From contig NC_089547.1 of the NCBI RefSeq assembly GCF_040115645.1, positions 5,208,001 through 5,272,000 of the forward strand: a stretch of DNA of 64,000 nt. Direction: 5' to 3'. The notes beneath the pieces are model-generated. The model ran no database searches. It worked only from the letters and a program-made list of their open reading frames with translations, and was not told the DNA's origin. Shown here one piece after another: positions 1 to 12,000 of the stretch. The position numbers and the translations under genes are program-made. The first letter of the stretch is position 1; the number at the start of each line of letters is the position of its first letter. The DNA is from Euwallacea fornicatus. Lineage: Eukaryota > Arthropoda > Insecta > Coleoptera > Curculionidae.

Positions 1-264
1 AAGACAGTATCAATTCGATTTACTCAAGGGAATATGGGGAGAATGGGGAGATAATAAGGCCTACACGATTCAGGGTATGTAATGAGCATGTATCGTTAAA
101 GTCCCCCACACACTAATCATTTAGAGGGAATTTTTATATGCGTGTAAGACGTCAGCCTTTGTTATTTGCCAACTTAGAATTTTACTTATCAAAAAACACA
201 ATTTTTTTAAATTAAATATTTACATTTATATTGTAGGTGTATTACATTAAATAATTCTTTTCAG

Positions 265-3200
265 AACGTCCCTTCGGCCACCGGTAACTTCATTGAATCT
301 GCAGACACCGACACAATTATCACACAAGTCTTCAGCAATGAGGAGCTCCACTTACTTCAGTCTGTTAGACGAAGAGTGGAAATTAGCAAGGAAAAGATCG
401 ATATAGGTTCTCTCAATATTTTATCAGCTAAGTATGAGGTATGATGACCAAGACCTACAGAAAGCCTTCATAACCATTAATCTGATACAAAGAGTTTAGA
501 TTATGACCCTTGTGAGAACTATCTCTTGCTGGAGGAAGAGCGTAAAAAGGGCTTTAAATTATTAGTACAAAAAAACATTGCCAGATGGTTTGTCTTCCTG
601 TTGATTGGCATGTGTACCGGCTTATTAGCCTGTATTATAGACATTTCCATTGAGGAATTAAGCGAAATTAAATACGCCAAATTAAGCTCAGGTAGTCTCT
701 CCCATCAACATGACAAAATTACTCTGTAACAAGACTTTTGTACAGATGTCGATAAATATGTCACCCAAGGATCACTCTATATACCATACTTTTATTGGAT
801 CTTATTCAATGCCACACCAGTATTAATAGGTTCAATTCTGGTGGCTTATGTAGAGCCTATAGCAGCAGGTAGTGGAATTCCACAAGTCAAGTGCTACTTG
901 AATGGGGTTAACATACCTCGAGTAGTTCGCTTCAAGACACTTTTTGTGAAAAGTATTGGAGTTATTTGTTCAGTGGTTGGGGGGTTGGCAGGAGGAAAGG
1001 TTAGTTTATATATATTTGAAGGTGAAATGGGAATTAATATATTGGATAGGAAGGTCCGATGATACACAGTGGGGCAGTTATAGCTGCAGGAATATCTCAA
1101 GGCAAAAGCACCACTTTCAAGAAGGACTTTGGAATTTTTAAATATTTCCGTGAAGATCATGAGAAACGAGATTTCGTTTCAGGGGGGGCTGCTGCAGGAG
1201 TTGCTGCCGCTTTCGGCGCTCCTGTAGGTGAGATTATAATGTCAAAATCGGTTTGAGGAATATCGTTTTATATGAAGGTTTACAGGGGGCGTTTTATTTT
1301 CTTTGGAAGAGGGTACTAGTTTCTGGAACCAAAGCCTCACATGGAAGACCTTCTTTGCTTCTATTGTATCAACATTTACGCTCAATTTAATTTTATCAGC
1401 ATACCACGGAGTGCCGGGCAATTTGTCCTATCCAGGTCTATTTAATTTGGGCGAATTTGAATCCTTTACCTATAGAATGTTTGAAATTCCTTTCTTTATT
1501 ATTATGGGCTCAATTGGAGGCTTGCTCGGAGCCTTGTGGAATCACATAAATTATAAAATAACCGTTTTTCGAATGAGGTGCATTGGAACGATTATTTGAT
1601 GTGCCCGTGATGAGTTTTGATGTTTTAGATATATAAGGCGTCGATGGATGAGAGTTATCGAATCTTGTATAGTGGCAGCAGTAACAGCGACAGTGGGATT
1701 TTTAATGATGGTTTCAATTGATGATTGTCGGCCTCGAGGACAGGACCCAACGAAATATCCAACGCAGGTGAATAGTAATTTATTATCTCGACATTTATCT
1801 AACAGTTTTATTAGTGTTTTGGAAATTCTGGCTCAGGGAAGGTTTCCGCCATTAGTTGCTTCAGGTATCTTACTTCTTCTAGTTTTTTAGTCTGATATTC
1901 AAGGATACTTTCTAAGGCCTCAATTTCGCCCTGCAAAGCCCACACTCGTTTTTGCTGCTGTTCAGTTTCCTCCTGAGTTTGACCATCGTGGAAGTGTAAT
2001 TTACCTTCTTCAGTACTTTGAATTTTTAAGCAATCTTTCCCCTTTTGAATAATTTCCCTTAATTGGTTTTGTGCCACATTCTAAGAAAGATAAGTGTTAA
2101 ACAGCAGCTTTCAATCATCTATACCTACTCTGAGGCACTTAAATTTCTCCTCCTTCTTAAGTACTTTTTCAAGTCTTTTTCGCGTGTCCTTAGTTAGTTC
2201 TTCCACCTGCCTTTCCAGCACCCGGACGTCAGCCGACGCACTGAATATCATGGAGTCTGTTTTCTCAATTTCAGCCCTATGGGCTTGTGACCGTCGCTCC
2301 GCTGCCTCGATCTCGCATTTTAACATGAAAATACGTTCGCGCAGAGCCATTTTCTCGTGAAACATTTGCTCCAAGCGTTCATCTTCAGCGAAAAGATCTT
2401 GCGCTTCAAGTTTGTTCATTATAATCACCGTTTTTAAGTTATTTAAGCGTTTAAAACTTCAATTAGGGGTAATCTTGACACAGAGCCCACGTTTTAAGAC
2501 AAAATTTAAAGGACCCTCAATTGTGATTGGTTGTCAAGAATCCATGACGCATGTTTGACTTGCAGGCCGGAGTACCACTTTTTTTCCTGTTCCCATGCTC
2601 TGCCATGGGTGGAAGTGAGACAGACTGCTGCTCGAAGAATTCCAAAAAAACCGGCGCCTGATAAATTAATATGGCCGCCAACCTAGGCAAAGATTCGATT
2701 GTTGCAAAAGATATTTTTCTTTATGAACCCATTGAAAATTCCTTTTTAGCTATACTGCACCGATGGCCAATACAACGTTTTAGCTTCTATATGGTTCCAA
2801 ACTCCCGAAGCCTCTGTGCGTTCACTGTTCCACGACCCACCCAACACCCACAACGCATTATCCCTTGCTTCCTTCGTGGTTGTCTACTTTTTTCTTGCCG
2901 TCTGGACCTTCGGATTGGCCTCTTCCAACGGCTTATTTATCCCCACTTTACTTACCGGGGCAGCGTGGGGACGACTATTCTCCATTGGGATGTTCTACAT
3001 TTTTCCAGACGCAGTAAGTAATTGTTCCGCTTCGTCCAGAGCCCTCGGGAAACGAGTTGCAGGTGATTGTCCATCCTGGGAAATATGCCCTAATTGGAGC
3101 TGCTGCTCAACTGGGAGGAGTTGTTAGGATGACCATAAGTTTGACTGTGATTTTAATGGAATGTACTGGGAATATTACCTTCGCTTTGCCACTGATTATT

Positions 3201-4088
3201 ACTGTTATAGCAGCGAAATGGACTGGAGATTATTTCAATGAAGTATGATGATTTTGCCAATGTTTCTCGCGCTTAACAGTGCATTTTTAGGGTATTTATG
3301 ATACCCTAATTCAACTAGCCGGAGTTCCTTTGCTCCCTTGGGAGCCGCCACCGGTTGTCAACAACATTTATGCTAGTGAAGTGATGTCCCATCCAGTGGT
3401 TACGTTAAAATGCGTGGAAAACGTGGGTCATATAGTGGAGCTGCTCAAATTGACCTCTTATAACGGCTTCCCGGTGGTAGATCCTCCCTTATCCGACGAA
3501 GTTTGTATTGTCCCGTGACATGTAACGATTTGAGGTTTTTAACGACAAATTCTTAGAACGAGGTGACCATTTATGGGAGAATTAGAGGCGTAATACTGCG
3601 TTCTCAATTAATAGTCATCTTGCAAAAGAAGCTCTTCAATGAAACCTGTGATATTTGGGATGAAATCGGGGGTGGTTTGTTCAGGGACCAATATCCCAGG
3701 TATCCCAGCATAGAGGTGAAGTCATTTGCAATCTCAGATTTCCTGATAAAAAAATTCTCAATTGTAGCAATTAACCATCACTGAGATAGAGAAAACCTTT
3801 TCGATAGACCTGCGGCCTTTTATGAATCCCTCTCCCTATACAGTACTGCATGTAGGTGAATTTTTCTATGTATAAATTCCTATAGTGATTCCTGGTTTCT
3901 TTCAGTCTACATCGCTGCAAAGGATGTTTAGATTGTTTAGAGGTTTAGGCTTAAGGCATTTACCAATAGTGAACGACACTAATGAGGTGATAGGTATGGT
4001 GACCAGGAAGGATTTGGCCAGGTACAGGATGTGGAAGCATTTAGGACGGATGGGCGTGGAGGAACTACTGATTTCAGAAGATATGTAA
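265..4088 (+). CDS. ClC-7: ClC-7-type lysosomal chloride/proton exchanger (5' partial)
   Basis: Exons 265-438, 493-691, 734-999, 1050-1227, 1286-1577, 1638-1767, 2750-3013, 3063-3242, 3291-3500, 3557-3715, 3786-3851, 3906-4088 join in frame to 766 codons plus TAA. No in-frame ATG occurs in the first visible exon, so about 40 N-terminal residues lie outside the window or in an unseen exon. Visible family marks are [24 protein letters not shown] with the gating glutamate (split by the 1000-1049 intron), [13 protein letters not shown] with the glutamate equivalent to the ClC-7 proton glutamate, GLRHLPIV and [11 protein letters not shown] in the second CBS domain. Human CLCN7 (805 aa) aligns end to end from memory. 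The family exchanges 2 Cl- for 1 H+ in late endosomes and lysosomes. The intron 1768-2749 hosts an antisense gene. Confidence 0.95.
1811..2419 (-). CDS. Small coiled-coil protein nested antisense in a ClC-7 intron
   Basis: Two exons, 2419-2129 and 2080-1811, joined by a 48-nt GT-AG intron (donor AGA|GTAGGT, acceptor TTTCTTAG) give 186 residues from ATG at 2419. An apparent extension upstream of this ATG relies on a GTG and is not used. Composition is Glu/Lys/Arg/Gln rich with heptad spacing almost throughout (for example [18 protein letters not shown] and [20 protein letters not shown]), so a long alpha-helical coiled coil is expected. No signal peptide or membrane segment. The stop TAA overlaps an AATAAA signal (reverse of 1807-1812), implying an almost absent 3' UTR. 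I do not recognise the family; a ciliary/axonemal coiled-coil protein is one possibility, unsupported beyond composition. It lies wholly inside ClC-7 intron 1768-2749. Confidence 0.75.
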
Positions 4089-5006
4089 TTTCGTGTTGAG
4101 ACGTACAGTCTTCAATAGTATTTTGCTACCAAAAAATTAAGAGAATTTACGTATTAGGACCCTGTAAATAAGAAATTTTATTCCAATGAGTCATAAGTTG
4201 TTTTAACTAGAATGAGCATCTATATTTTTTGAAAATATATGTTGATTTTTGTATACTATTAAAAATACTTAGACTGATAGTGTATCGATGCCAGTCGCCC
4301 AAGACCTCAAAAAAACAATAAATATATCTGGCCAAATGTTGAGTACACTCGGAACTTTGACTAGTCGGCGTAAAACTCCAATAGTGGACGCAGTTGAAGC
4401 AAAAAAATGATATTGGAAGATACGTATATTGAGGCTTTCGGCCCGCCACACTACCTTAATAGAGCTATTCTATTATTAATGAAGGGAACTTGAAAATTGC
4501 TAAAAAAAATACTGTAACATTTATTCCAATCATCGATTTGTAAGTTTACAGTCTTTGAAGAGTATCAGTCCATTCATACATGCACTAAGCCTTAAAAATA
4601 TTTGATTTTGGACCCTGAATTTTAATTAATTGACAGATACAAATTCATTTTAATATCATTACAAAAATATTTTGCTTGTAAATGCTCCTGTAAAAGTAAA
4701 CAACATGCTCCTATTTTAAAAATTGGTTATCTTGTGCTGAGAGATTGAAATACTTGAAGATAGTCTGGGTCAAACTCAGATTGAGGAGGCATATACTACT
4801 GAAATTTATCTTAACCTTCTCTCTGGTTTTATCCCTCGTAATATGTGAATGACCACAGAATTATGACTTGCAACTCTTCATCGTGCACAACGTTATACAT
4901 TAAATAAGTACATACATAAAATACATATTGGGATTACAACTCCAACTTCAAAACCTCCCACATTATTGTCTAAATCAATCCCAGATAATTACTCGAATCG
5001 GTCAGC
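4089..5006. other. Convergent 3' intergenic region
   Basis: AT-rich DNA between the ClC-7 stop (+) and the SFT2 stop (-). It contains AATAAA-like signals on both strands (plus strand near 4316; minus strand, reverse of 4520-4525). I see no coding exon in it. Confidence 0.6.
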
Positions 5007-5657
<651 letters not shown>

Positions 5658-6860
5658 TTTGGGCCCTCAAAGCTGCAAATTAATTGAACTATTTTTTTGG
5701 TTTTTGCGCTGTTGTTAAATGCACGAATATTTGAGATCTTGATACTGTTTGTTTTTTATCTAATTCGTCTGGGATTTATGACCGTCTGATAAAGTTACAA
5801 AAATAAATTGGAAATTGGGGTTTACCGAATTGTATAAAATGCGGTTTAAAGAGAATAAATTTGGAAGTCGGATGTGTCAAAGACGACTAATCGTAAACAA
5901 CACGCAACAGATGATCCTCCAGAAGCCCTATGTGGGTTTTGAATCAACAAGTTTGAAGGAAATTACCAATTAAACCAAGATACTGAAACCAACAACAACG
6001 TGGCTTCTTTGACATTCGTGACAACGTCTATCCCATATTCGCGTTGCACCGTGTGCCTCGACACAGTTGATTTTCAAATTATAATTAACTAGTAATGCCA
6101 TAAATCGGAGAAAAAATTGCTTATGATCGACGTGAATTTAAATCGAACTTGTTTCAGAAGACCACCGTCAAGGGGCGAGGCCTCGTCATACAAATAAAGT
6201 AATAAATAAATATAGGAACAAAATGGCTAAGAGCGTTGCGTAGGTGCGATGTTGTCGCATTTCTCATTTCGTCACAAAGGCAAAAACAAGTGGCCTTCGT
6301 TCTTTCTTGACATAAGGGTGACCGAAAATTGTCCTCTCGGGACACCGCGGGGTGCTCGCAATGTGGTTTTCTCCCACAAGCATGTAGGATTTTCGAAATT
6401 AAACTTTTCAACAATAATTTTTTTTTTTTTAATTTAAAAACAGCCGCTGCGCAAGATAATGGTGAGTATTGTTAATAATGTGGCGTTTTATTTCGACGGA
6501 AGTGCTTCAAAAACGCACGAAAGCAGTCGACAAGATTAAATCCTCATTTAAATTGAATAACACCTGTTTCCCGCGGAAGTTACGCATCGATTCAGGCCGC
6601 CGATGAAAAAAACCGCACATACCTCGACATCGCTGCTTTGCACGACAAAACCAACGAGCATTTACATAATCAATGATTCACCTTCGAAAGATTTTGGTGT
6701 TTCCCAAAAACAACTGAGAACACCAACCTAAAACGGAAGTAAAATTTTTAATATTTCCGTATTGGATCAAAATACTGCGATTTTTACGATTTGATAATCC
6801 GCACTTGATCAGTGCTGATAAGTAGAGTATTTTTTGATAGCAGCAAATGCGATATGAGGG
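5658..6860. other. Intergenic region upstream of SFT2 and the small secreted gene
   Basis: Divergent upstream region. A short stretch near 6445-6465 ends in ATG immediately followed by GTGAGT, which could be a first coding exon of one codon, but nothing downstream can be tied to it. No other coding signal seen. Confidence 0.4.
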
Positions 6861-6866
6861 TATAAA
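6861..6866 (+). promoter_or_regulatory. TATA box of small secreted-protein gene
   Basis: TATAAA in the context GAGGGTATAAAACT, 140 bp upstream of the ATG at 7001. A start site about 30 bp downstream (near 6890) would give a 5' UTR of about 110 nt. Most genes in this window show no TATA box. Confidence 0.5.
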
Positions 6867-7000
6867 ACTACAGTTTCGGACTAGGTCAAAACATTAGAAA
6901 TTCCAATAAATTGTCTGATACAACTGAAAAAGAATTTAAAGTATTAGTTAAACACTTTAATTGACATAAAATACGTTTATTAAAAAAAATTGAATTAAAA

Positions 7001-7362
7001 ATGCGCTCCATTAATTTAGTGTCCCTTACAATTTTCTTAATGCACTGTTCCGTTTGCATTACTAATATGACGCCTGGTAAGTAAAAGAGATAATATTTCA
7101 TCAGCTCTCTAAGTAAAAGTAGTTACTTTAGCAACAATTACTTAATGTTAACTGCTTATAATTCCATTTTTCCCTTGAAGCAGCCCCTTGCATAGATGTC
7201 AAATGGGTAGTAGGCGCTAATGTATCTAACGGCACCCTATGTGTGAGGGAAAAGGAATGGCAGAAAATGATTCACCATGTTATCCACCACCTGAAGAATT
7301 TTTACCTTCATGAGAAACTAGAGATTGCTAGGACGCCCCAGAAAAAACAATCAAATTACTAG
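7001..7362 (+). CDS. Small secreted protein, 85 residues, unknown family
   Basis: Exon 7001-7076 begins ATG in context AAAAATG and encodes MRSINLVSLTIFLMHCSVC, a clear signal peptide, then donor G|GTAAGT. Exon 7181-7362 follows acceptor CCCTTGAAG and completes the split codon to give mature sequence starting near PCIDVKWV. The mature part has two cysteines (PCID and TLCVRE) that could form one disulfide, and neighbouring N-glycosylation sequons NVS and NGT. A basic/His-rich helix (HHVIHHLKNFYLHEK) follows, then a Lys/Gln-rich tail. I do not recognise the family. Signal peptide, phase-consistent splice, TATA box and Kozak context support a real gene; candidates include a salivary/haemolymph peptide or peptide hormone, which is inference only. 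Confidence 0.6.
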
Positions 7363-8242
7363 CGGTACAATAATAGTAAAAGTGCACGTACCTTAGCCGT
7401 TAAATTGGACAACAATACGGATAATTTACGTCAATGTTCAGTTTTGTGTAATATTTTTATGGGAATGTATTTTAAGAGTCTGATATTAAAAGCGAACGAA
7501 AATATTCAACTAACCCGATTTGCCGAAGAAAACGCCATTTATGCGCCCCACGGCGTGCAGCCTTACCGGTTCTTTGCCACATGTGAGCCACAGGTAGGTG
7601 CACAGTTCCTCATGCAAACGAGAGCCTTACCAAAACTAAGTTTTTGCCCGCCTTTCAGTAGGATTGTTTCACGTGAACTCACTCACAGGAGAACCTCAAA
7701 AAGTTCCCCGCACTCGGTCCATAATCCCATAAGACCTTTGATCGTGATGTTATACGTGATCATTTATGGCATCCAAATCTTATCATAATCACTTTGTCGC
7801 ATTACATAATAGGGTTTCATTCCATTACATCTCGTGTATACTTAAAAGGACGTTAGCATACGTAGATGTGTTAAATATGCCATGTATTAACCTATTGCGC
7901 ATAGGTACGTCGGAGGGAGAAAAAGTTCTAGGTCCATGAGAGTGGGCGAGTTTGGTTATTTTATTTAAAAAAAAAAACTATGTACTCCTACTCTTCCTTC
8001 AATTCATGTATAATAAATAACATTACAGTGAAAAATAAATACTCGCGGCTTATTTATCAACAATCACTTGCGCTTCGCAAACCCTCACACTCTCCATCAA
8101 CACACAATAAAACCTATTTATTACATTACAGCCACAGCTAAAACGCTTCTCGTCTAACCTTACTAAAACAACGACAGCAAAAATACCCATTATTTTCTCA
8201 TTTGGTAAAAATAATACTATTACACCTACAGATCTAAGTACC
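7363..8242. other. Convergent 3' region
   Basis: Lies between the small secreted gene (+) and the K+ channel (-). An AATAAA at 8012-8017 could serve the plus gene. TTTATT at 8117-8122 (AATAAA on the minus strand, about 120 nt after the channel stop) probably ends the channel transcript. A 127-codon open frame at 7405-7788 starts with TTG and looks spurious. Confidence 0.5.
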
Positions 8243-11200
8243 TCAAACGACCTCAATCTGAAGCTTCCCCTCGTCGCCCAGGAGAGCGACGCCTTCGTCA
8301 GGTTCCGAAATGGTAACGTTGATACTGGGCACCGGAACCTTCATCTCCAAATAACTGCTATGGCAGCTCTCTGCCTCGTCCTCGTGTATATTAGGCATCG
8401 TTTTCATGTCAAGATGGCTGTCGATACGGCTAAAATGACCGCTATCGCTCTTGACCCCATCCGCCATATTGATGACGCAATCCTTTTTCACGCCATTTTT
8501 GCCGGCAAATTTCATGTTAGGATGGCTTTCGATCCGCGAGAATTCGGCCTTGTTGGAAAAATACTTCATGTCCTGATGACTGTCCACGCGCTGGGGGATC
8601 TTCATTTCGATGTGTCCGTCATCGATGAACATCGAGTCCAGGCTGGACAAGCTATCACTGGATTGGGTGCGCAAAGAAGGGAAGAGGCTGGATCGAACGT
8701 GATCTGGAACGCAAAAGGCAAATTGAGGCGATGGACGGATGGGAAAGGCACGTGGAGAGCGGCTGAGCCAAGATCGTTAAAAACGGACGGCGCCAAAAAG
8801 CCCTGCGTTTAAAAGCCATCGAGAATTGTGACGTCATGGGAACACCCCTATCTTAGTCTACCTCTGGCAATTCTAATGCTTCACGCCATTTTTAAATAGT
8901 GATAGCACGTAATCAACACTACCTAAACTCCGTCTCTTTTCTTAAAGCGAAAGCTGCATGAATTAGACTAGAAAATTAATAAGCTCTAAAAGCTGTTCTG
9001 TTAAGTGCCAAGCTAACTTGAAGCCACAACAAAAATTCTCATTAATTTTTCTCTTACCGGCCGTTTTAACTGTTAGTAATTTGGAATTTTCTGAAAACAT
9101 ATGATCAATTCATTGTAGCACGCAACGTAAGTAGGGGAATCAGAAAGTCATCAGCGATTTTAGGCCCGTAAATATGACAGAATGACAATTTGGAAACCTT
9201 TTGGGTAGGCAACACTTCATACGCTCAATCTCAAAGGTAAACAACGATGAACAACATTGTGATTATGGCCGTCATGACGACATCTGACGAAATTATTTCC
9301 ACCGTTGGTTTCAATTCACCTTGGCGTCTGCCGAGTTTATGAAGTATTTACTTCCTAATAGTACCCTACCCAGTGACTAATCTATTATCTTGTTGTTTAT
9401 TGTCGGAAAACAAGTAATTGGGGTCTAAAATCGCTGGGAAACGAGCGTCTTCCTCACCTGATCCATCGGCACTGAACATAGCTCTATGTTCGTCCAACTC
9501 CCTGGCACTGCAAAGCGGAGTGTCCACCGCTATAGTGTTGTTAAAGACGGCATAATCCACTTCGTACTCCCCTGAATCTTTTCTGAACGAGATCAGGGAC
9601 TCGAATCTATGCCCCCACAAGATCTCCGAGGGTAAATAGCTGGACCGAGCTTGAGTGGTCATTCCCGTGGATTCTATTACTCCTTCTGCAAGATTTTTGT
9701 CAGTTTGTTAACCTGATTAACGTGACGTTGTTTAGTACCCAATATGACAACGATCTCGAACCGCTCCCTTAGCAAATCTGTTGCCGACATGTTATGCAAA
9801 GGAGACTTGCTGTCGATTTTATGAACAATAGTCGTAGGCCAAATGAAGAAGATCTTGTCCTCATCTCCATCCCCTCCAACCTACAAAGTGAAGGACAAAG
9901 CGGTTTCATTTAAAGCCTGTGACTGCAAGATGTGCCAGATACGGGGGTGTGAAAAAGTTCAGTTACCTTTACCTTCAATTCAGTCTGGAAAAAGGGTAAG
10001 TGCTCCCCCTCTTTGGTGACTTTGTGTTTGATGAGCTGCGCCCGCACGTGGGCTTCAATGATGTGGCTCTTTCGCATATCGCCCACTCTGTTGAATCACA
10101 ACGTTTGCGTTCTTTACCCGTGACTAATTGTAAGAGTAACTTACCTGAACATGAGACAAGGTACACCGTCTCTATGACTAATCACAGCGTTTCTTGAGAA
10201 TAGCAAAGTTTGCGTTCGCTTTTTCGGACGGGAGAGTTTGGCGAACACCACGCCCACCATGAAGGCTTGAATCATTACACCTAAAAAAATAAGATATTCG
10301 ATTATTTGCTTATGGAAATTTCGCTAATAATCGATAAGCCCATATTGCGCCTTTAGTAACAAACAAATCTAAGGTCGAGTGGGAAAAATGTTTCATCACT
10401 ACGATGTCTTTCGTCTCTATAAATGTGAGTTTCTCAATTTATTAAGCCGCTGTTGAGGGCACAAAATTGCCTTTAAGCAAACGAAAAAAAGGCAAATAAG
10501 ATATCCAAATGGGAAACTGTTAAATCAATGTGGTTTTTAATATCAATTTAACATGAGATTGTTTCTTGGAATTAATCCAGAAAAAGTTCCGACCTTTAGG
10601 GATAAAACATGAGCACGAAGCAAATTGAAGCCTGTGGACGCAGTGAAATATCCCTTTGAGGGAGTTATATTGCGTCGAGATTTAAAACACATACATCCAA
10701 ATCACCATGTTGGTGTTCGCGGTAGGCAACGCTTTATACATTACTCCTCCCTAGAGCACAAGCATTTCTTCTCACTATCGCCATTCGATTGATAGAGACG
10801 GAAGTACGCCACAAACAAAAACAATCTCGAGTTATTCCATCTGTCATGACAACGGCGGACGACACTATCCCGCAACGGGTACTACCGAAATTATTTCCAC
10901 CGCGGGTGCAATTCCTTACCGACAATGGCTTGAATACACAAAATAAAGATGGCTTCGGGGCACTCTTCGGTGGTGGCTCGTGTGCCGAAACCGATCGTGT
11001 GTTGCGTCTCCACGCTGAATAGAAACGCGGTCATGAAACTATGCACGCCAATGAGACAGGGAGTCGAAGGGGCTGTGCCGTTCTGCAAGAAAACTCCTCT
11101 TAGAAACCAAAAGGGGGAGTCTTCTCGAGCACTCACCAAAGTCTGCTCATCTATGGTCAGGTCCCCGTGGGTGAAAACGATAAGCCACCATATGAGGCCG

Positions 11201-12000
11201 AAGAGCAGCCATGACAAGAGGAAGTTCATGGCGAATACTAAAAGGGTCCATCTCCACTGGGCGTCCACTAAGGTTGTGAATATGTCCTAAAATTTGACAG
11301 TTTATTCGCAATCTATCATACGCATCTACAGCGATTATGAAATGATGAGTGGCAGATTTCTATGGATGGGAAAACTGACGCACGGACGGAAACAGGTTTC
11401 TCCTTTTCTTGGGGGCATCGTCGCATGGTTTCTCACCTGCAGATACTTCCGCCTCCGTTTGGCAACATTGCCCTGCACCACGTTACAGTCGCCATGCTTG
11501 AACACTACTCTTTTGCGGATCCTGCGCGCATTGAACCTGCTTTGCCTGTACCTGAAAGGGATTTTGCAACGATCAGAATTTCAAGCGAAAGTTACCGAAC
11601 GATTATTATCAATTAAATTCACCGCTATATTTGGTCTTGCAACAGAATGGCGTTTCTTTTGCGGCTTTTACCGCGAACTTTCATCAAATCGCTAACTGGC
11701 GAGCGCGTGTTTAATCTTTCGTTAAGAAAAATCGAATTAACGACTGTGCAAACATAATAATTGCAATTAATCATGGAACTATTTTTAAATCTCTGATTAT
11801 CGGGGATACATCCTTGGCATCGACGGAATAAATCGCAATAAAATTAATTTACTAAGAATAATCATCAACTGATTTTCCGCATAAACTCACTGAAACTCCG
11901 CGAATTTCCTCTCATCATTCAGCTTCATCAGCTTCTGACGGTCGCAATAGGAGCAGTTGCACTTCGAAGGCGGATTTTGCGTTATAACACTGTATCTCAT
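8243..12000 (-). CDS. Irk: Inwardly rectifying potassium channel (Kir/Irk)
   Basis: Exons 12000-11891, 11551-11437, 11286-10920, 10280-10145, 10087-9967, 9880-9739, 9685-9370 and 8657-8243 join in frame to 573 residues. The N-terminus is Cys-rich ([12 protein letters not shown]). The pore exon holds M1 ([16 protein letters not shown]), the filter motif TIGFGTR and the start of M2. The cytoplasmic C domain carries [20 protein letters not shown] (PIP2-binding basic cluster), [18 protein letters not shown] and [14 protein letters not shown]. The M2 rectification site (Asp172 of Kir2.1, in GCIIDAF) is Gln here (GVMIQAF), predicting weaker Mg/polyamine block. The penultimate exon can either read into TAG at 9366-9368 or use donor GG|GTAGGG, which overlaps that stop, to reach the last exon; two C-termini result. 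Closest to insect Irk1/Irk2; paralogue not resolved. Confidence 0.92.

Noticed and set aside
1..264. Possible upstream exon of ClC-7
   Set aside because: A donor-like GTATGT occurs near 76, but the preceding sequence has stops in frame and no recognisable N-terminus, so no exon is called.
7405..7788. 127-codon plus-strand open frame
   Set aside because: Begins with TTG, no splice or poly(A) context, no recognisable motif, lies in a convergent 3' region.
8360..8812. 150-codon plus-strand open frame opposite the K+ channel tail
   Set aside because: It is the antisense shadow of the channel's last exon and its acceptor region; the minus frame explains it.
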